DNA of 64,000 nucleotides. Source: Ephydatia muelleri. Its lineage: Eukaryota > Porifera > Demospongiae > Spongillida > Spongillidae. The translations under genes and the position numbers were made by a program. The DNA is taken from NCBI GenBank assembly GCA_013339895.1, contig JABACO010000126.1, positions 1 to 64,000 of the forward strand, in the 5' to 3' direction. The notes beneath the pieces were generated by a model that saw nothing but the letters and a program-made list of their open reading frames with translations, did no database searches and was not told the DNA's origin. Of the stretch, positions 39,197 through 51,552 are shown one piece after another. Position 1 is the first letter of the stretch. Every line of letters starts with the position of its first letter.

Positions 39197-41205
39197 CTAT
39201 AATCTGTTTGGAGGTCTAATAGCAGTTCCAGTTCTAGATCGTGTTGCAATTGGGCTTCTGGTTCGAATATGTCTTCTCTCAAGTACAGGTACAGCAGCAT
39301 CTTTTACTTCTTTTTCAGCTGGTTCTTCTGGGTCTGGTCCATTTGCAGTTCCCTCTTCTTGCTCATCATTATCATTATGTTCCAACCTTCCATTTTGTTC
39401 ATCTTGCAGTTCATACAATTCTTCACCCCGTGGGACTACCATTAAGTGATGACGATTTCGTCGCAGTGCACGACCATCTGGAGTCTCAATAATATAGGAC
39501 CTAGGGGTATTTGCTTTTGAAAGAACATGACCTTTTGTTAATTTCTTCTCAGTGGCTACCCTAACTTCTGTGTTGTGTTGTAAATCAGATAATAACCGAG
39601 TTCTGTGCCGCCGGTCATAATCTGCTTTCTGACGACATTTAAACTGCTGCTCCTTTATTTGAAATTGTTTGAAGTGGGCCCAATCTGGTGTAAGCTGGCT
39701 TACAGCTTGGGGTAGAGTGGTGCGAATTTGTCTACCAAACAGAAGCTCTGCTGGACTTAGTCCACACCATGGAAATGGTGTAGCTCGATAATTCAACAGA
39801 GCTAGGAATGGATCCTCTGCATCCAGTAGCAAGGACTTCACTGTTTTCACAGCTCGTTCTGCCTGTCCATGACCTCTTGGATAATGCGGACTACTAGTTG
39901 TATGTCTGAATCCATACTGCAAGGCAAACTCTTTCATTTCCTGTGAGGAATACTGGGGTCCATTGTCACTTATAAATTCTTCTGGTATACCGTGCCGAGC
40001 AAACACAGACTTCAACACAGAAATGACCTTGGCAGATGTGGTAGTGGAAGGTAACTGTATTACTTCCGGATATCTTGAAAACGAATCAACAACCAAAAGA
40101 TATTTATTGCCTTTCATTTCAAACAGATCAAAACTCACTCTCTGCCAAGGGTATGTTGGTAGTTCCAAAGAAATCATTGGTTCAACAACCAAAGGATTCT
40201 TTTGACTGCAAATGTGACAATTTTGCACCGTTGACAAAATTTGCTTGGCCAAACCTGGCCACCATACTGCATTTCCTGCTCTAAGACGACAACGTTGTAT
40301 TCCCAGGTGACCGGAGTGTATCTTTTGAAGAGTGAATGTCTGCAGTGATCTTGGCACTACAATACGTTTACCATACAGGAGTAAGTCATTACACACACTC
40401 AGCTCACCCCGTACAAACCAGTAAGGTTTTAGTTCACCTGGAATATATTGCTTTGAAGGCCATCCAGAAAGACAGTATTGTCTTATGCGAGAACATACAG
40501 AGTCATTGATTTGAGCAGTACAAAACTTAATGAGCATTGATTGGACTATTGGAATTGCATCAATAATCGCATCTGCAAATGACTCTACTTCCTGATCTGT
40601 GAACTTGCTTCCACCTTCTGACACAGAATATGAGCAAGGAGCTCGCGAAAGTGTATCAGCAGTAAACAATGATTTTCCGGCCACATGCTCAATACTATAG
40701 TCATATCTCCCTAAATGAAGCCGAAATCGTAAAATTCGAGGGGGCAGAGTATCAAGGCATTTAGACGTCAGCAGTGGCACTAACGGTTTGTGATCTGTCT
40801 CAATTCCAAATCTCTTACCGATCACAAAACATGAGAACTTATCACATGCCCAAATGATAGCAAGCGCCTCTTTCTCTATTTGCGCATAGCGTTGCTCTGT
40901 CTCTGTCATCCGTCTCGAAGCAAATGCAACTGGTCTCCACTCATTGTTTTCTTTCTGCAATAGAGCTGCACCCAGACCAAAAGACGATGCATCTGCTGAA
41001 ATTTTTACTTCACACTGAGGGTTGTAGTGAGCAAGAATTGATGGTTTGGTTACCTCCTTCTTTAACTTCAAGAATGCCTCGTCATGTTTAGAGCCCCATA
41101 ACCAGCAGTTTCTTGAACTCAGAAGCTCCCTTAGAGGTTTAGTAATCTCTGCAATGCGGGGTGAAAACTTTCCAAATTGATTCACCATGCCTAACAAACG
41201 TCATA
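39197..41205 (-). pseudogene. pol: Pol: RNase H and integrase part
   Basis: An open frame of 666 codons (41197-39197). RNase H motifs are ADASSFGLGAALLQ near residue 68, EKEALAIIWA and ETDHKPLVPLL. The integrase begins with an H2C2 finger (HSGHLGIQ ... CHICSQK). Its DDE core shows VVDSFSRYPEV, ISDNGPQYSS and PHYPRGHGQAERAVK. The C-terminus is Arg/Glu-rich. An in-frame TGA lies just upstream of the first Met, so this frame is cut off from RT. Confidence 0.9.
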
Positions 41206-41870
41206 GCTCTGCAATATTCTTTGGCGTTGTCAGTTTCAGGATGGCAGATGTCTTCTCAGGATCTGCTTGAATTCCTCTCTGGTCCACTATATGGCCAAGG
41301 AATTTGATTTGGTGTCTTGAAAGGCACATTTGTCAGGGTTTAACGTCATACCTGCTTCCTCAATTCTCTTTAATACTGCTTTGAGTCAGTCATCATGCTC
41401 CTCTTGACTACTGCCGAATACCAGCACATCATCCATCTGGCAGAGTTTTCCTTCTATATCCTGGAGGATATCACTCATCCTCTTCTGAATCAGCTCAGGA
41501 GCACATGAAATACCAAAAGGAAGCTTGGTGAAACAGTATCTACCAAAAGGTGTTATGAACGTCGTGAGGAGTTGAACATGCTTAGCAAGTGGAATTTGCC
41601 AGAAGCCACAATTAGCATCAAGCTTGCTAAATACAGTGGCCCCACTCAATTGTGCTAGATTCTCATCAACTTTGGGGAGTGGGAAATTTTCCCTCAGCAC
41701 GCTCTCGTTCAAAGGCCTCAAATCCACACATATACGGACAGATTCGGATCCCTTTTTAGGTACCACAACCATTCCAGCACACCACTCAGAAGGACCATCT
41801 ACTCTGGATATAACACCCATGCTTTCCATCCTATCAAGTTCTTTCTTGACTTTGTCTCTCAAAGGTAGCG
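41206..41870 (-). pseudogene. pol: Pol: reverse transcriptase part
   Basis: Motifs run in order: GVISRVDGPSEWCAGMV, RICVDLRPLNESV, FSKLDANCGFWQIPL, FGRYCFTKLPFGI and CQMDDVLVFG, where Gln replaces the usual Tyr before MDD. A TGA interrupts the frame at 41386. The following thumb region is split by a frameshift near 41325. The frame is offset from the protease frame near 41870 by one base. Confidence 0.9.
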
Positions 41871-43122
41871 GGACACTTCTGGGCGTACTCAGCTAGTGCA
41901 TATGGCAAGGCATTAGCCTTTAACTTGATAGTGTACTCCGGTCCTAGTGTTCCCAATCCAGTGAATAAGTGTGGATATTTCTGATAGATCTGTTCCTCAT
42001 ACTGACTAATTGCATCAGTTCTTGCAACTAATTGCAGAGCTCTAAGTGCTGGTAACCCAAGTAAGTTGGAGTTCAGTCCTCTCACAACAAAGATTGGTTC
42101 CTGTGAGTGAGCATTCTTGTATGTGATTTTGGCCACAAACTGCCCCATAACATCTAACGGCTGCTTACCAGGTCCATACAGAATTTTGGATGAAGTCTTC
42201 AACTCTTGACACCCAAGGGTCTTAAATGTGTTGCAGGAAATAACTGTAACTTCTGAACCAGTGTCCAGTTTAAATTGCACTGTCTTGCCATTAAGCTGTA
42301 CAGATGCAAACCATGCTGTATTTTCATCCCCATCACCAATTGCTTCAATAAACAGCCCATCTTCAATTTCCCTCTCTGCACTGCTTGTATGTAGCTGTTC
42401 CACTTGTTTTGATGGACACCGACGGGCAAAATGCCCTTTCTTTTGGCACTTAAAGCATACTGCAGCTCTTGCTGGACATCTTCCATTTTGATGGTGATCT
42501 CTACCACAACACAAACATCTACTGAGGTGGCTTTGCCCAGTTTGTAGCTGTTGCTTGTGCTTGATCACAGTAGAATCTAGCTCTTTAGAGTCTGCAGCTT
42601 CTCGAAGTATTTCTTGCTGTTCTTGTACTGCCTCCCGCTGACGGGCTACTCTCATTGCCTTCTCAAGTGTTAAGTCTGGATCAAGCTGAAGACGTTGCGA
42701 CAACGCAGAGTCCCGAATTCCAACCACAATTCTGTCTCTGATAAGTTCAGACTTTAGCATCCCATAGTCACAATTCTCGGCAAGGTTGTGCAAGACAGCT
42801 ATGTACTGATCGACTGTCTCTCCGTCTAACTGACTGCGTGGATTGAAGCGCGTGCGCTCAAATATTACATTCCTTCTAACTTTGATGAAGTCATCAAGTT
42901 TCTTCACTACATCACAGTATTTCTTCCTTTCTTCAGAATTAATGTTTGTCGAGACTAGGACATCCTCTGCGTCTGGTCCCAGACAATAGAGAAGCGTACT
43001 TACCTTTCTCAGTTCGCTCTCCTCTGAAACCCCTGAAGCAATAATAAACTGCCCAAAGCGCCGTTTCCACTGTGGCCACCCATCTGGTTTGGTGAAAACG
43101 AACGGTTCAGGCGGTTCAATGC
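41834..43122 (-). pseudogene. gag: Gag and protease part
   Basis: From the hAT insertion border the frame reads PFVFTKPDGWPQWKRRF and FNPRSQLDGETVDQYIAVL (capsid-like). Next come two adjacent CCHC knuckles (CLCCGRDHHQNGRC and CFKCQKKGHFARRC), then the protease active site FKLDTGSEVTVIS. The open frame extends backwards into the inserted element to 43393, giving an artificial proline-rich start. The original start lies beyond the insertion near 43915, very close to the LTR. The frame is lost near 41870. Confidence 0.85.
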
Positions 43123-43614
43123 CAGTGGCGGATACAGGAATAAGGCAATGGGGGAGGGGGGGGGGGGGGGGGGGGGGGGCGGTTATATTGGAGGGGCGGC
43201 ATATTTCAGAGGTACGGTGTAGGAACCTATTTAAGATTGGGGGGGGGCCCGACTTTGTAAAATTATTAACGGGGGGGGGGGTGTGCAGTCCCTTACGACG
43301 GGGGGGGGTGCAGTCGCTTACGACGGGGAGGGGGGGGGGGGGGGGCAGTCCGCTTACGACGGGGGGGGGGGGGGGGCAGTCCACTTTTGGCACACAGAAA
43401 ATACGTTTTGCTAACCGTTACAGTATTACAGAGCGCGCGTAATGAAGTAGACGTAGTATGGTGACGTGCGGTTACGGAAGTTAAACTAAACTAAAGGGGT
43501 AACATTGGGGGGGCCGAAGTATACGTCGGCCCCCCCACCTATAAGATTGGGGGGGCCAAGGCCCCCTCTGCCCCAACGGTTCCTACGCCTCTGTATTTTG
43601 GAGCGCGCTCTTCT

Positions 43615-43646
<32 letters not shown>

Positions 43647-43895
43647 ACGTGTGATGGGCAATCAATTGCCAATTAATTTGTCAGGACTTTTATTATCAAT
43701 TATCATTCAGATAGGATAATTCGTAATAATGATTAACAAATAACCATAACTATTTTAACCGTAGTGTTTATGTGTACGTCGTACTAGTGTGAAGGGGGGC
43801 GGCAATTTAATAATAGGGGCGGTATTTTATATCGATGGGGGGGGGCGGCCGCCCCCCCCCCCCCCCCCCCCAACGCTATGGTAGATCCGCCACTG
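43123..43895. mobile_element. 773-bp non-autonomous hAT element inside gag
   Basis: Starts CAGTGGCGGATACAGG; the reverse complement of the other end starts CAGTGGCGGATCTACC. An exact 8-bp target duplication TTCAATGC flanks it (43115-43122 and 43896-43903), the hallmark of hAT. The inside is mostly long G and C runs and AT-rich filler, with no transposase. It resembles in its ends the nested hAT at 26.5 kb, whose gene or a relative could have mobilised it (inference). Confidence 0.92.
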
Positions 43896-43916
43896 TTCAA
43901 TGCGGATACCAGCCAT

Positions 43917-43927
43917 CGCTGCCACCA
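43917..43927 (-). promoter_or_regulatory. Primer-binding site, tRNA-Leu type
   Basis: On the element strand TGGTGGCAGCG follows the 5' LTR without a gap. It is complementary to the 3' end CGCTGCCA plus CCA of animal tRNA-Leu(AAG/CAG). This supports the LTR boundary and the element's orientation. Confidence 0.8.
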
Positions 43928-43993
43928 TGTAGTATCATCGAGACATTAATTAGAATCATACACTGCGCATGCGCACTATAACATTATACTACA
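43928..43993 (-). repeat. 5' LTR of the retrotransposon (66 bp)
   Basis: Same sequence as 39104-39169 with one substitution. At 66 bases it is too short for the usual U3-R-U5 organisation with internal promoter elements; none was recognised. Confidence 0.9.
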
Positions 43994-44130
43994 TATGGTT
44001 TCCCACCCTGGACGTTTAATCGCAGGATGGTTTTTACGCTATTTCCACGCTAGACCACCAATCCCAGAGTGGTTTTATGTTAAAAACCAGCTTTAAAACC
44101 ATGACTGGACGTTTCTAACTTTTTCCTGTG
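43994..44130. repeat. Right part of palindrome, copy B
   Basis: Continues from TATGGTTTCCCACCC to TTTTTCCTGTG, matching 10924-11070 apart from a short deletion near 44003 (the TTTACGATA segment is missing). Confidence 0.85.
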
Positions 44131-44815
44131 AAGGTTGCACGTAGTTGTGTGTTTGCTTTGGAAGCAAATTGCACCAGTTGAGATACCGATTGTTGACTTT
44201 TGCGTTCACCTATTCAGTAACACACGATGAAGTACCCAAAGCTGCTTCAAGAAGTGGGCGTGGCTTGCTATTCTTTGTGAGCCCATTTCTACTGCTTAAG
44301 TATGATTTTCATCTTTTGTGATGAGCCAGGTATTCATTATAGCATTCATAAAAGTATCCATAAGAGGACTACATGCAGGCCTAATTTGACGTCTCGTATG
44401 AAGGCATAATGCATGCATGCGCTAATCGCCACGATAGAACGATGAATAAACCTAGCAGAATAGGGTCATTCCTCCCTTAAAGGGCACTGATTACTCTGCA
44501 TGACGATTTGGCACGCTTCCATGACGTTTGTACTTTAGCCAAACAACGGCGGCTGATTCAACAGCAATTGCGATGTTCCAATCGATAGAGTAAATGGTTC
44601 ACACCTTATAGAGAATGGCACTCTGTACATGCATGCAATGGATGTGACAGCTCCCATGTTTATTAGCTCCCCACACTTCGCCGAGAATGAGTACCGAACC
44701 CCAGCACGTTACCTCCCGAACCCTGGGGGGTTTGGTAGGAGACGCCCTCCATCTCGACGAGATAGTAAGATAAAATGCAAAGTGGGGCGGGAAGGCCGTC
44801 GCCCAAGTACACTAA
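44131..44815. other. Last part of copy B (parallels 11071-11860)
   Basis: Non-coding block shared with A and C, more diverged than A is from C. It breaks off after CGCCCAAGTACACTAA at 44815, where copy C begins. Confidence 0.6.
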
Positions 44816-46801
44816 TGAAGCCATGACACTGGCATGGTGCGTTTATACAGCTGCAGTGGGAAAAATAAAAAGCCAATAGATGTTTAAAAACTGGATAACA
44901 AAATGAATGCACAGTTCTATAAAAAAAAGAAACAGAAATGATGTAAACAGGACAGCAAAAGTGACCCTCATCTCTTTTTTAAGTTACTCATTTGCACAAT
45001 GTATTGTTTCCTATTAAAGTTTCCTCTTTTGTTTAATTTACACCCCCTCCACCAACATGTGGCTATCACATGAGTGATCATTTGATCAAAATGTGACAAT
45101 TAATACTGACCACACCTCTCATTGTAAGCCAAATAGTATGTAACTTATTTGCACAAGTAATCTCTATGGAGAAAGTGATGTGTAGGATGTACTATTGATG
45201 GTGCAAAAAGCAAGGAAACAAGATACGTTATAGGTGGTTTGATAGGGAGGGGAGGGGAGGGGGAGGGAGGGAGGGAGTGGAAGGGGGAGGGGAGGGATGG
45301 AGCATCCCATCAATGTGTGTAACATTTATATTCCTGTCCAAAGATAGCCTCCCATTGTGGTAAACATAATTTCTAAAGTTAAATTTATTATTACAGTATA
45401 ATTCTGTTTTGTGTATGAATAATATAATAACAGCATTACATCTTAGTACATCCTGTATGGCCAACTATTTCGAAATGATAGACATTGTGGAACACTTATG
45501 TTGGAACACTGTCCTGATCAGTTGTACCAAAGATGGGAGGATGTAGATGTTACACAGGTACTTACATATGGAGTCATGTTCCAAAATATGTTATGTCCAA
45601 CTGTTAGCTACAAAGTGCATCATTGTCCCGTTCCAGAATAGTTTGCCCTACAAAAACTCAATGCTGAACTTATAGTAGATACAAAAACAAAATATTAACT
45701 AAAATGTGACAAAAACTAAATGACAATAGACCAACTGGTTTATTAGGCATCTCTTGACACCAGGTCATTAGGTGGTTGTTTCATAGATACATAAATGACC
45801 TTAACACCTTGAATTTAGAGAACGGAACTTCTTAGCAATGAGAATATCAGGCAGCACATATTTAAGCCTGGTCCCATTTTATAGAGAGCAGAGAAGTAGC
45901 TTGTTGTAGTTTGAGGGCCAATGCCACCAGTGCAAGAAAGTATGAGAAGTGGAAAGGATGCGTGTTCCACATCAGGATTGGTTGTTCATATTTACTCTTT
46001 TATCTTTTTCTTCAGTACGGTAGCATGTAGATAGCAGGGCTTTATATTTGGAGGGGCATTGCCTTTGCATTAAAAAAAAAAGGCCTGCTCAAACTGACTT
46101 GGCCAAAAGCCATCTGCTGAAATATCCCCACCATTGCTGAGAGTCAGTCTCAAGACCTCACTTGTCATGGGCTATAGATGAGGCTATGTGATGCATATTC
46201 AGCTGTTAAGGCCCTGATTTCATTGTGTCTTATTGACAGTATCCACCCTTTGGGTATGACAACACATGTTCAACAGTAAAGTGAGTACCACAAGCACAGT
46301 TTTTAGGAGCAGCCATATAGTAGAACCAGTGTGTCATGAAAGGCTCCCTTATGGAGGACAAAGCCATATTCTTCTTGTGGGCTGAGAGGGTGTAAGAAGA
46401 GAGCTGGAGTGGAGGATCTTCATTTAGGACTGAAGCAACTTTTGAAATGTTGTAGTTATTTTGATTGGTGGACATCTGCTTTGGCAGAATATTGGACTCA
46501 AATGATCTCATCATTGAGGGTTTTGATGCATGTGTTTAATGATAAGGTCAAGAGACTGTGTGATCTTCATGGATGCAGAATACTCATGCAGAGGTGGAGA
46601 GGTGGTGAGAGGGGTTAACAAGGCCCGGGCCTTTTTAAGCGAGCAGGAGGAGCTAGTAACTCTCTCACCAGATCAGAGGGTGCAGCACGGTCTGTCAGCG
46701 AGGGAATAAATTTGGTTCTGTGCAAATCGTCTATTGGTCATAAGAGATGACCAATGTTGTGGATACATCTGTTTGCAAAACCAAGGATCAGAGCTGAGAA
46801 G
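44816..46801. other. Copy C start: receptor first codons and 5' flank
   Basis: The sequence jumps to the first codons of the beta-helix receptor (ATG at 44835 on the minus strand, beginning MPVS) and continues into its 5' flank. Only about six codons remain. A purine tract lies at 45246-45300, and one unit of the 41-bp repeat at about 45740-45782. No complete gene. Confidence 0.6.
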
Positions 46802-47192
46802 CACAGGAAAGGTTTGAAACGTCCAGTCATGGATTTCAAGCTGGCTTTTAACATAAAACCACTCTGGGATTGGTGGTCTAGCGTGGAAATAGCGTAAACA
46901 CCATCCTGGGATTAAACGTCCAGGGTGGGAATATCGTAAAAACCATATGGTCTTGTCCTGGTTTTTTCTAACAAAAACCATGCTGAAGCAATAAATATTC
47001 ATTGCTTCAACGTGGTTTTTGCTCGACAAAACCAGGAGAAGACCATATGGTTTTTACGATATTCCCACCCTGGACGTTTAATCCCAGGATGGTGTTTACG
47101 CTATTTCCACGCTAGACCACCAATCCCAGAGTGGTTTTATGTTACAAACCAGCTTTAAAACCATGACTGGACGTTTCTAACTTTTTCCTGTG
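46802..47192. repeat. 391-bp near-perfect palindrome, copy C
   Basis: Same structure as 10676-11070, intact around AATAAATATTCATT. Left and right arms share compensating differences from copy A in places (GTAAACACCATCC opposite GGATGGTGTTTAC), which suggests intra-palindrome gene conversion. Confidence 0.85.
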
Positions 47193-48769
47193 AAGGTTGC
47201 ACGTAGTTGTGTGTTTGCTATGGAAGCAAGTTGCACCAGTTGAGATACCGATTGTTGACTTTTGCGTTCACCTATTCAGTAACACACGATGAGGTACCCA
47301 AAGCTGCTTCAAGAAGTAGGCGTGGCTTGCTATTCTTTGTGATGCCCATTTCTACTGCTTTAGTATGATTTTCATCTTTTGTGATTAGCCAGGTCTTCAT
47401 TATTGCATTCACAAAAGTATCCATAAGAGGACTATGTAGTGCTTTATTTCAACGATCCAAACGGATACACAACACATGAACATGCACACGCCAAATCCTA
47501 TATCGGTAATGATGTCATGTCCCCACGTGATTCTATATATATATATAATATCATTACACTACAGACTAGATGCAGGCCTAATTTGACGTCTCGTATGAAG
47601 GCATAATGCAAGCATGCGTTAATCGCCACGATTGTACGATGAAGAAACCAAGCAGAATAGGCCCTTAAAGGGCACTGATTACTCTGCATGGCGATTTGGT
47701 ACGCTTCCATGACGTTTGCCAAACAACGGTGGCTCATTCTACAGCAATTGCGATGTTCCAATCGATAGAGTAAATTGTTCACACCTTATAGAAGAATGGC
47801 ATGCATGCAATGGATGTGACAGCTCCCATGTTTATTAGCTCCCCACACTTCGCCGAGAAGGAATACGCCTCCTCCCGAACCCCTGGGGTGTTTGGTAGGA
47901 GACGCCCTCCATCTGGACGAGATAGTAAGATAAAATGCAAAGTGGGGGGGAAGGCCGTCGCCCAAGTACACTAATCCACAATTACGTTGCTAAAGAGGTC
48001 GTGGCTACGCACCCACAGGACTCACAGAATATTTTTATATAGAAAGCTAAGAGCTTGCTTACAAAGATTTTTGTTTTTAATACGTTGCAGTTATCGACAT
48101 ACACGACAATGATCGATGCATCACTATAAAGTCTTAAGGGAGCCAATTCAAACCAGCTTCCCGCTTCCTACAAAAAATGTGACGTTACCTTAACCCAAAA
48201 CGTGCATGCTAAGCTCTGGTAGAAAATACACTTTCTGTTTATAATAGGGGAGCGCCCTGCCACTATAGATCGCCATATTATAGCTCGCGTGCGCTATTTT
48301 CATTGTTTACTAACCTTACTATCCGTAAATACAGCTTATCTTGTTGACGATGCTTGTTGCTTCTTAATTGCTCTGTGCCACAACCTCTCAAGATAGTTAA
48401 CTGTCAACAGTACACAACCACAATATTCGTGCGTAGGAGTGATGAATATCTAATCCATATATGTTTTGGTAATTTGTTTTATGATATAAATTTATTCTCG
48501 CATTTGGCAGACCCATCTGCAAACGCCAGAATGTCTGCCCATCAAAGACTATGATTAAACCATCTGTGAGATTAACTGTGCATGCTCAACTGAGGGTTTG
48601 CCCATGGCCACCAGCTGCACTCTTCCCCAACTCTTCTGTAGCATTGAATAAGATTGATGTTGTTTGTTACTAAACTCTCAATACAAGGCAATCAAGTAAC
48701 TGGTGACGAATGATTTATGGGACTCATCATTGTGATTTTCGTCGACTCTGCCTCATTTAAAGGAATGGT
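47193..48769. other. Duplicated non-coding block (C)
   Basis: Parallels 11071-12640 with only scattered substitutions and small indels. The 94-codon minus-strand frame at 47498-47782 is open here too but has no recognised features. Confidence 0.45.
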
Positions 48770-49850
48770 GTAAAGGACAACAATCAGTGAAAATTAGAAC
48801 ACATTGCCACCATTGCATTGACTGGGAAATGGAGGTACACAGTTGTCTATATCACCTCCATTAGAGCACACTACCCACTTCTCCTGCATGATTGTTTTCA
48901 ATTTCAATGAAGGTACCGCTGAGCATTGAGGGCAGAACTAATCTATTGTCGAATACGGTGATGGCAGTAATGTTAACGTTTGATAAGACTGTAGTGCAGT
49001 TTGTACTCCAAATGATAAGAGTATACTGCATTGTTGACACTACACGGTGATACAAATGTCAGCTGGGATGTTTCTAGTTAGCCCTGTACAGTATAAGCAG
49101 ATGGGCTACTCCCACGCAGTAGCGTACTATACTTGGCCTAACAAATAACATCTTGCTGATCCCACATTTGGGGAGATGTTCCCCGTCCATGTAATACAAC
49201 CGCAAAGCAAGCGTCCTAGCGTCGATGTCAGGCAGATTCGACATGTAGTCAGATAGTGACTTTGAACTCCTTGGCAGCAGTTCCTGCTCCTTCTGATGCA
49301 GTTCTGCCATTTCTTTTGTGGATCTCGCTTCGGTACAGCAAACAATGATTTGGGGGTTCCTCTCGGAGCTCTCTCCTGCTTCAAACCTTCCAAAGCTCCT
49401 GATGCTGAAACGCTAGCTCTTCGTGCACTCAACTTACACTAAAAAATAATAATAAATAAATAAATACGTGTAATTCCCAGAGAGATTGGTGCATGGCGTA
49501 GTTACACTCAAATATTGAGTCTGCGACTCAAAATAATCCAGAGATGTCAGTATACATAGTGCTATCAGCATATACTCCAGCTCCTCCAGCCATGGCTACT
49601 ACATCTTGCATATTGTGAACACCATCCAGGGAAGTATTACATTCTTCCTCTATTGTAAGGTGTGAGTTGGCTCCAAGAAATGCTTGGTACAGAGTTTTTG
49701 ATATCAGCACTAAGGATTGATGGGTTTTTTATTTTCGGAAGTAGCGGCGTGCCACATCCAATACAATCAATCGATGGCTTGCTTGTAAATGTTGCATCCA
49801 TTCCAGAGTAAAGAGGTTTGTCAGTTATAATTTAGGTGGGTCTGTATTGT
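48770..49850 (-). pseudogene. Decayed beta-helix receptor relic, copy C
   Basis: Almost identical to 12660-13740: ENNHAGEVGSVL at about 48870, AFLGANSHL and VAMAGGAGVYADS at about 49690-49560, with the same inserted open segment at 49074-49432. Confidence 0.7.
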
Positions 49851-50089
49851 CAAGTAAGCATCAAGAAGTGTGTTCACTATTTTGCATCCTAAGCTAGTTA
49901 ATGAATATTATACATCAGGCTCAATAAGCTTATACCTTCTAAACTCAGTACTTAAACCATGATCACAGATGTGATCCACCACCTGCACCTGTTGGATGCC
50001 ATGCAGTCATGGATGTTGATACACTGCTTTGTACGTTTGGTTCCATCCTCTCCATGTTTCTTTGAGCCCATAACTGTAGTTATGTAACT

Positions 50090-50160
50090 TGGATGAACTG
50101 GTACGTCGAGTCTCAGTACCCTAAAGTTCACTATCTGGGATATTATACAGTGTAATTGCA
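50090..50160 (-). pseudogene. Slingshot-like pseudo-exon, copy C
   Basis: Matches 13970-14060 except for a few substitutions (TATTATACAG for TATCATACAG). A C run directly beside it has expanded relative to A. Confidence 0.55.
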
Positions 50161-50199
50161 CATTTTCTGTGCCCACTCCCCCCCCCCCCCCCCCCCTCC

Positions 50200-51140
50200 A
50201 CACATACACACACAAACTAGGAATATAAACTTCAGAATGATCAAAGAATCAAAATAAATGTGAAATAGTATTGGGTCCAGCAGATACACACTAATTTCAG
50301 CATTCACCACTGAGTCTATGGCGTCCACGTATGCGACTGTCATTTGGATGGTACGTCGTTGTTTGACCTCTGCAAAGTGTACATGCAGTTTCTAATAAAT
50401 GCACACCAAGAATGAGGCAGGTAAACCCCTTTCATTGCCTTGCATGTATTGCGTAAATCACTATTCTTTAGTGGATTTAGTTTTTAAAACACACACACAA
50501 GAAAACCACGTTCAGTTCATGAGTGTCCAGCGGAGCAGACACATGTGACACCAACATACAGTCAGGTTCAATGGTGTGCATCCCCCTGTACAGTGGTCTT
50601 ACATACGCATACCCCCTCCCCTCCCCCGATTTTGGACATTCTTTTAACAAAGTTTGAGTTTATATTGTTCCCCCATCCCATAAACATTCCTCTCCAGAGT
50701 TTGTCATCATACGTAGTAGCTAAAAATATGACCTGTTCCTCATATTTTCTATATGGCCTAATGGAACAAAAAGTGACTATAAAACATACACACTGTCCAC
50801 ATGGTTCTACGCAAACTGTCCACATGGTTCTACGCAAATTGTCCAAGAGTGCAAATAACACCACACAGAAAGGGTCTCATATATTTCAACACTGACATCA
50901 AAGTCTTGGTAAAATGAATTTCAAAATACAATTTAATTGCTCAATTTGTGCATTAAATGTATGTAGAGATACACAAGTACATGGCTGCTATGAGATAATG
51001 TCCAGATGCAGCTGAGGCCATGGTGTCTATCTTCAGGCAGCAAAGTTGGAGGAGGAAAATAATAATATTAAAATGAATGAAACATGATTTGACACACAAA
51101 TATAAAAGCTTTCCCAATGATGATGTCAGTAAGCACTGGC
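50200..51140. other. 3' flank of Slingshot copy C
   Basis: Copy of 14100-15020 with the same short direct duplication. No gene seen. Confidence 0.5.
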
Positions 51141-51141
51141 A

Positions 51142-51552
51142 TTAGGTGGCTGGGAGTTCCTTTTTGACTGAAGGGGTTGCTGATGTGGATAGTGAGGGAC
51201 AAGGACTGGTGCTCCTTGCTGGCTCTTGAGACTTTGGTGACACCTTGGCAAACAGCTGTAGTTGTTGCCACTGTTGTGGTTCAGGCTTCTTCGGCTCTGG
51301 GTCTCCAAACAACTTTCTGAGTGCCAGAACGCTGTTCACTTCAGAATCACCGTCTTTGTCTCTATTCTCTTCCTCTTTTTTATCAGTAAACTTCTCTTTC
51401 TGGTCCTCTTCTGAAATTACTCTCTCATCCTTCTTCGGTTCCTCTTTCACAAACTCTTTCTTCTTCTCTTCCTCCCTCATAACTTCCTTCCCTTTCTTCT
51501 TTTCTTCTTCTTTCACAATTTCTTTTTCTTTCTTCTTCTCTTCTTCTCTCAC
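51142..51552 (-). CDS. Lys/Glu-rich frame adjoining Slingshot (C)
   Basis: The same frame as at 15024-15434 stays open. Differences from A include Ser to Phe before VKEEPK and Lys to Asn in EEENRDKD. It keeps the same overlap with the stop of the last Slingshot exon. Confidence 0.3.
   Translation of the reverse strand: MREEEKKKEKEIVKEEEKKKGKEVMREEEKKKEFVKEEPKKDERVISEEDQKEKFTDKKEEENRDKDGDSEVNSVLALRKLFGDPEPKKPEPQQWQQLQLFAKVSPKSQEPARSTSPCPSLSTSATPSVKKELPAT

Larger units (their letters stand above)
39104..43993 (-). mobile_element. Mag-like Ty3/gypsy retrotransposon, 4.9 kb
   Basis: Two 66-bp direct repeats bound the element (39104-39169 and 43928-43993). A tRNA primer site lies inside the 5' LTR on the minus strand. 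The gene order is gag, protease, RT, RNase H, integrase, as in Ty3-type elements. Very short LTRs and two CCHC knuckles are features of the Mag lineage (established for silkworm Mag, with LTRs below 100 bp). Flanking bases are TATGA on the left and TATGG on the right, a probable 5-bp target duplication with one change. The uninterrupted sequence CCATATGGTTTTTACG is seen at 10922 and 47043. Several stops and frameshifts show that it is inactive. Confidence 0.9.

Noticed and set aside
39963..42507. Several 70-100-codon frames antisense or shifted within the retroelement
   Set aside because: They are shadows of gag and pol, which show ordered catalytic motifs.
43089..43442. Gly-rich plus-strand frame of 117 codons and the proline-rich N-terminus of gag
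   Set aside because: Both are produced by poly-G/poly-C runs of the inserted hAT element and are not native coding sequence.
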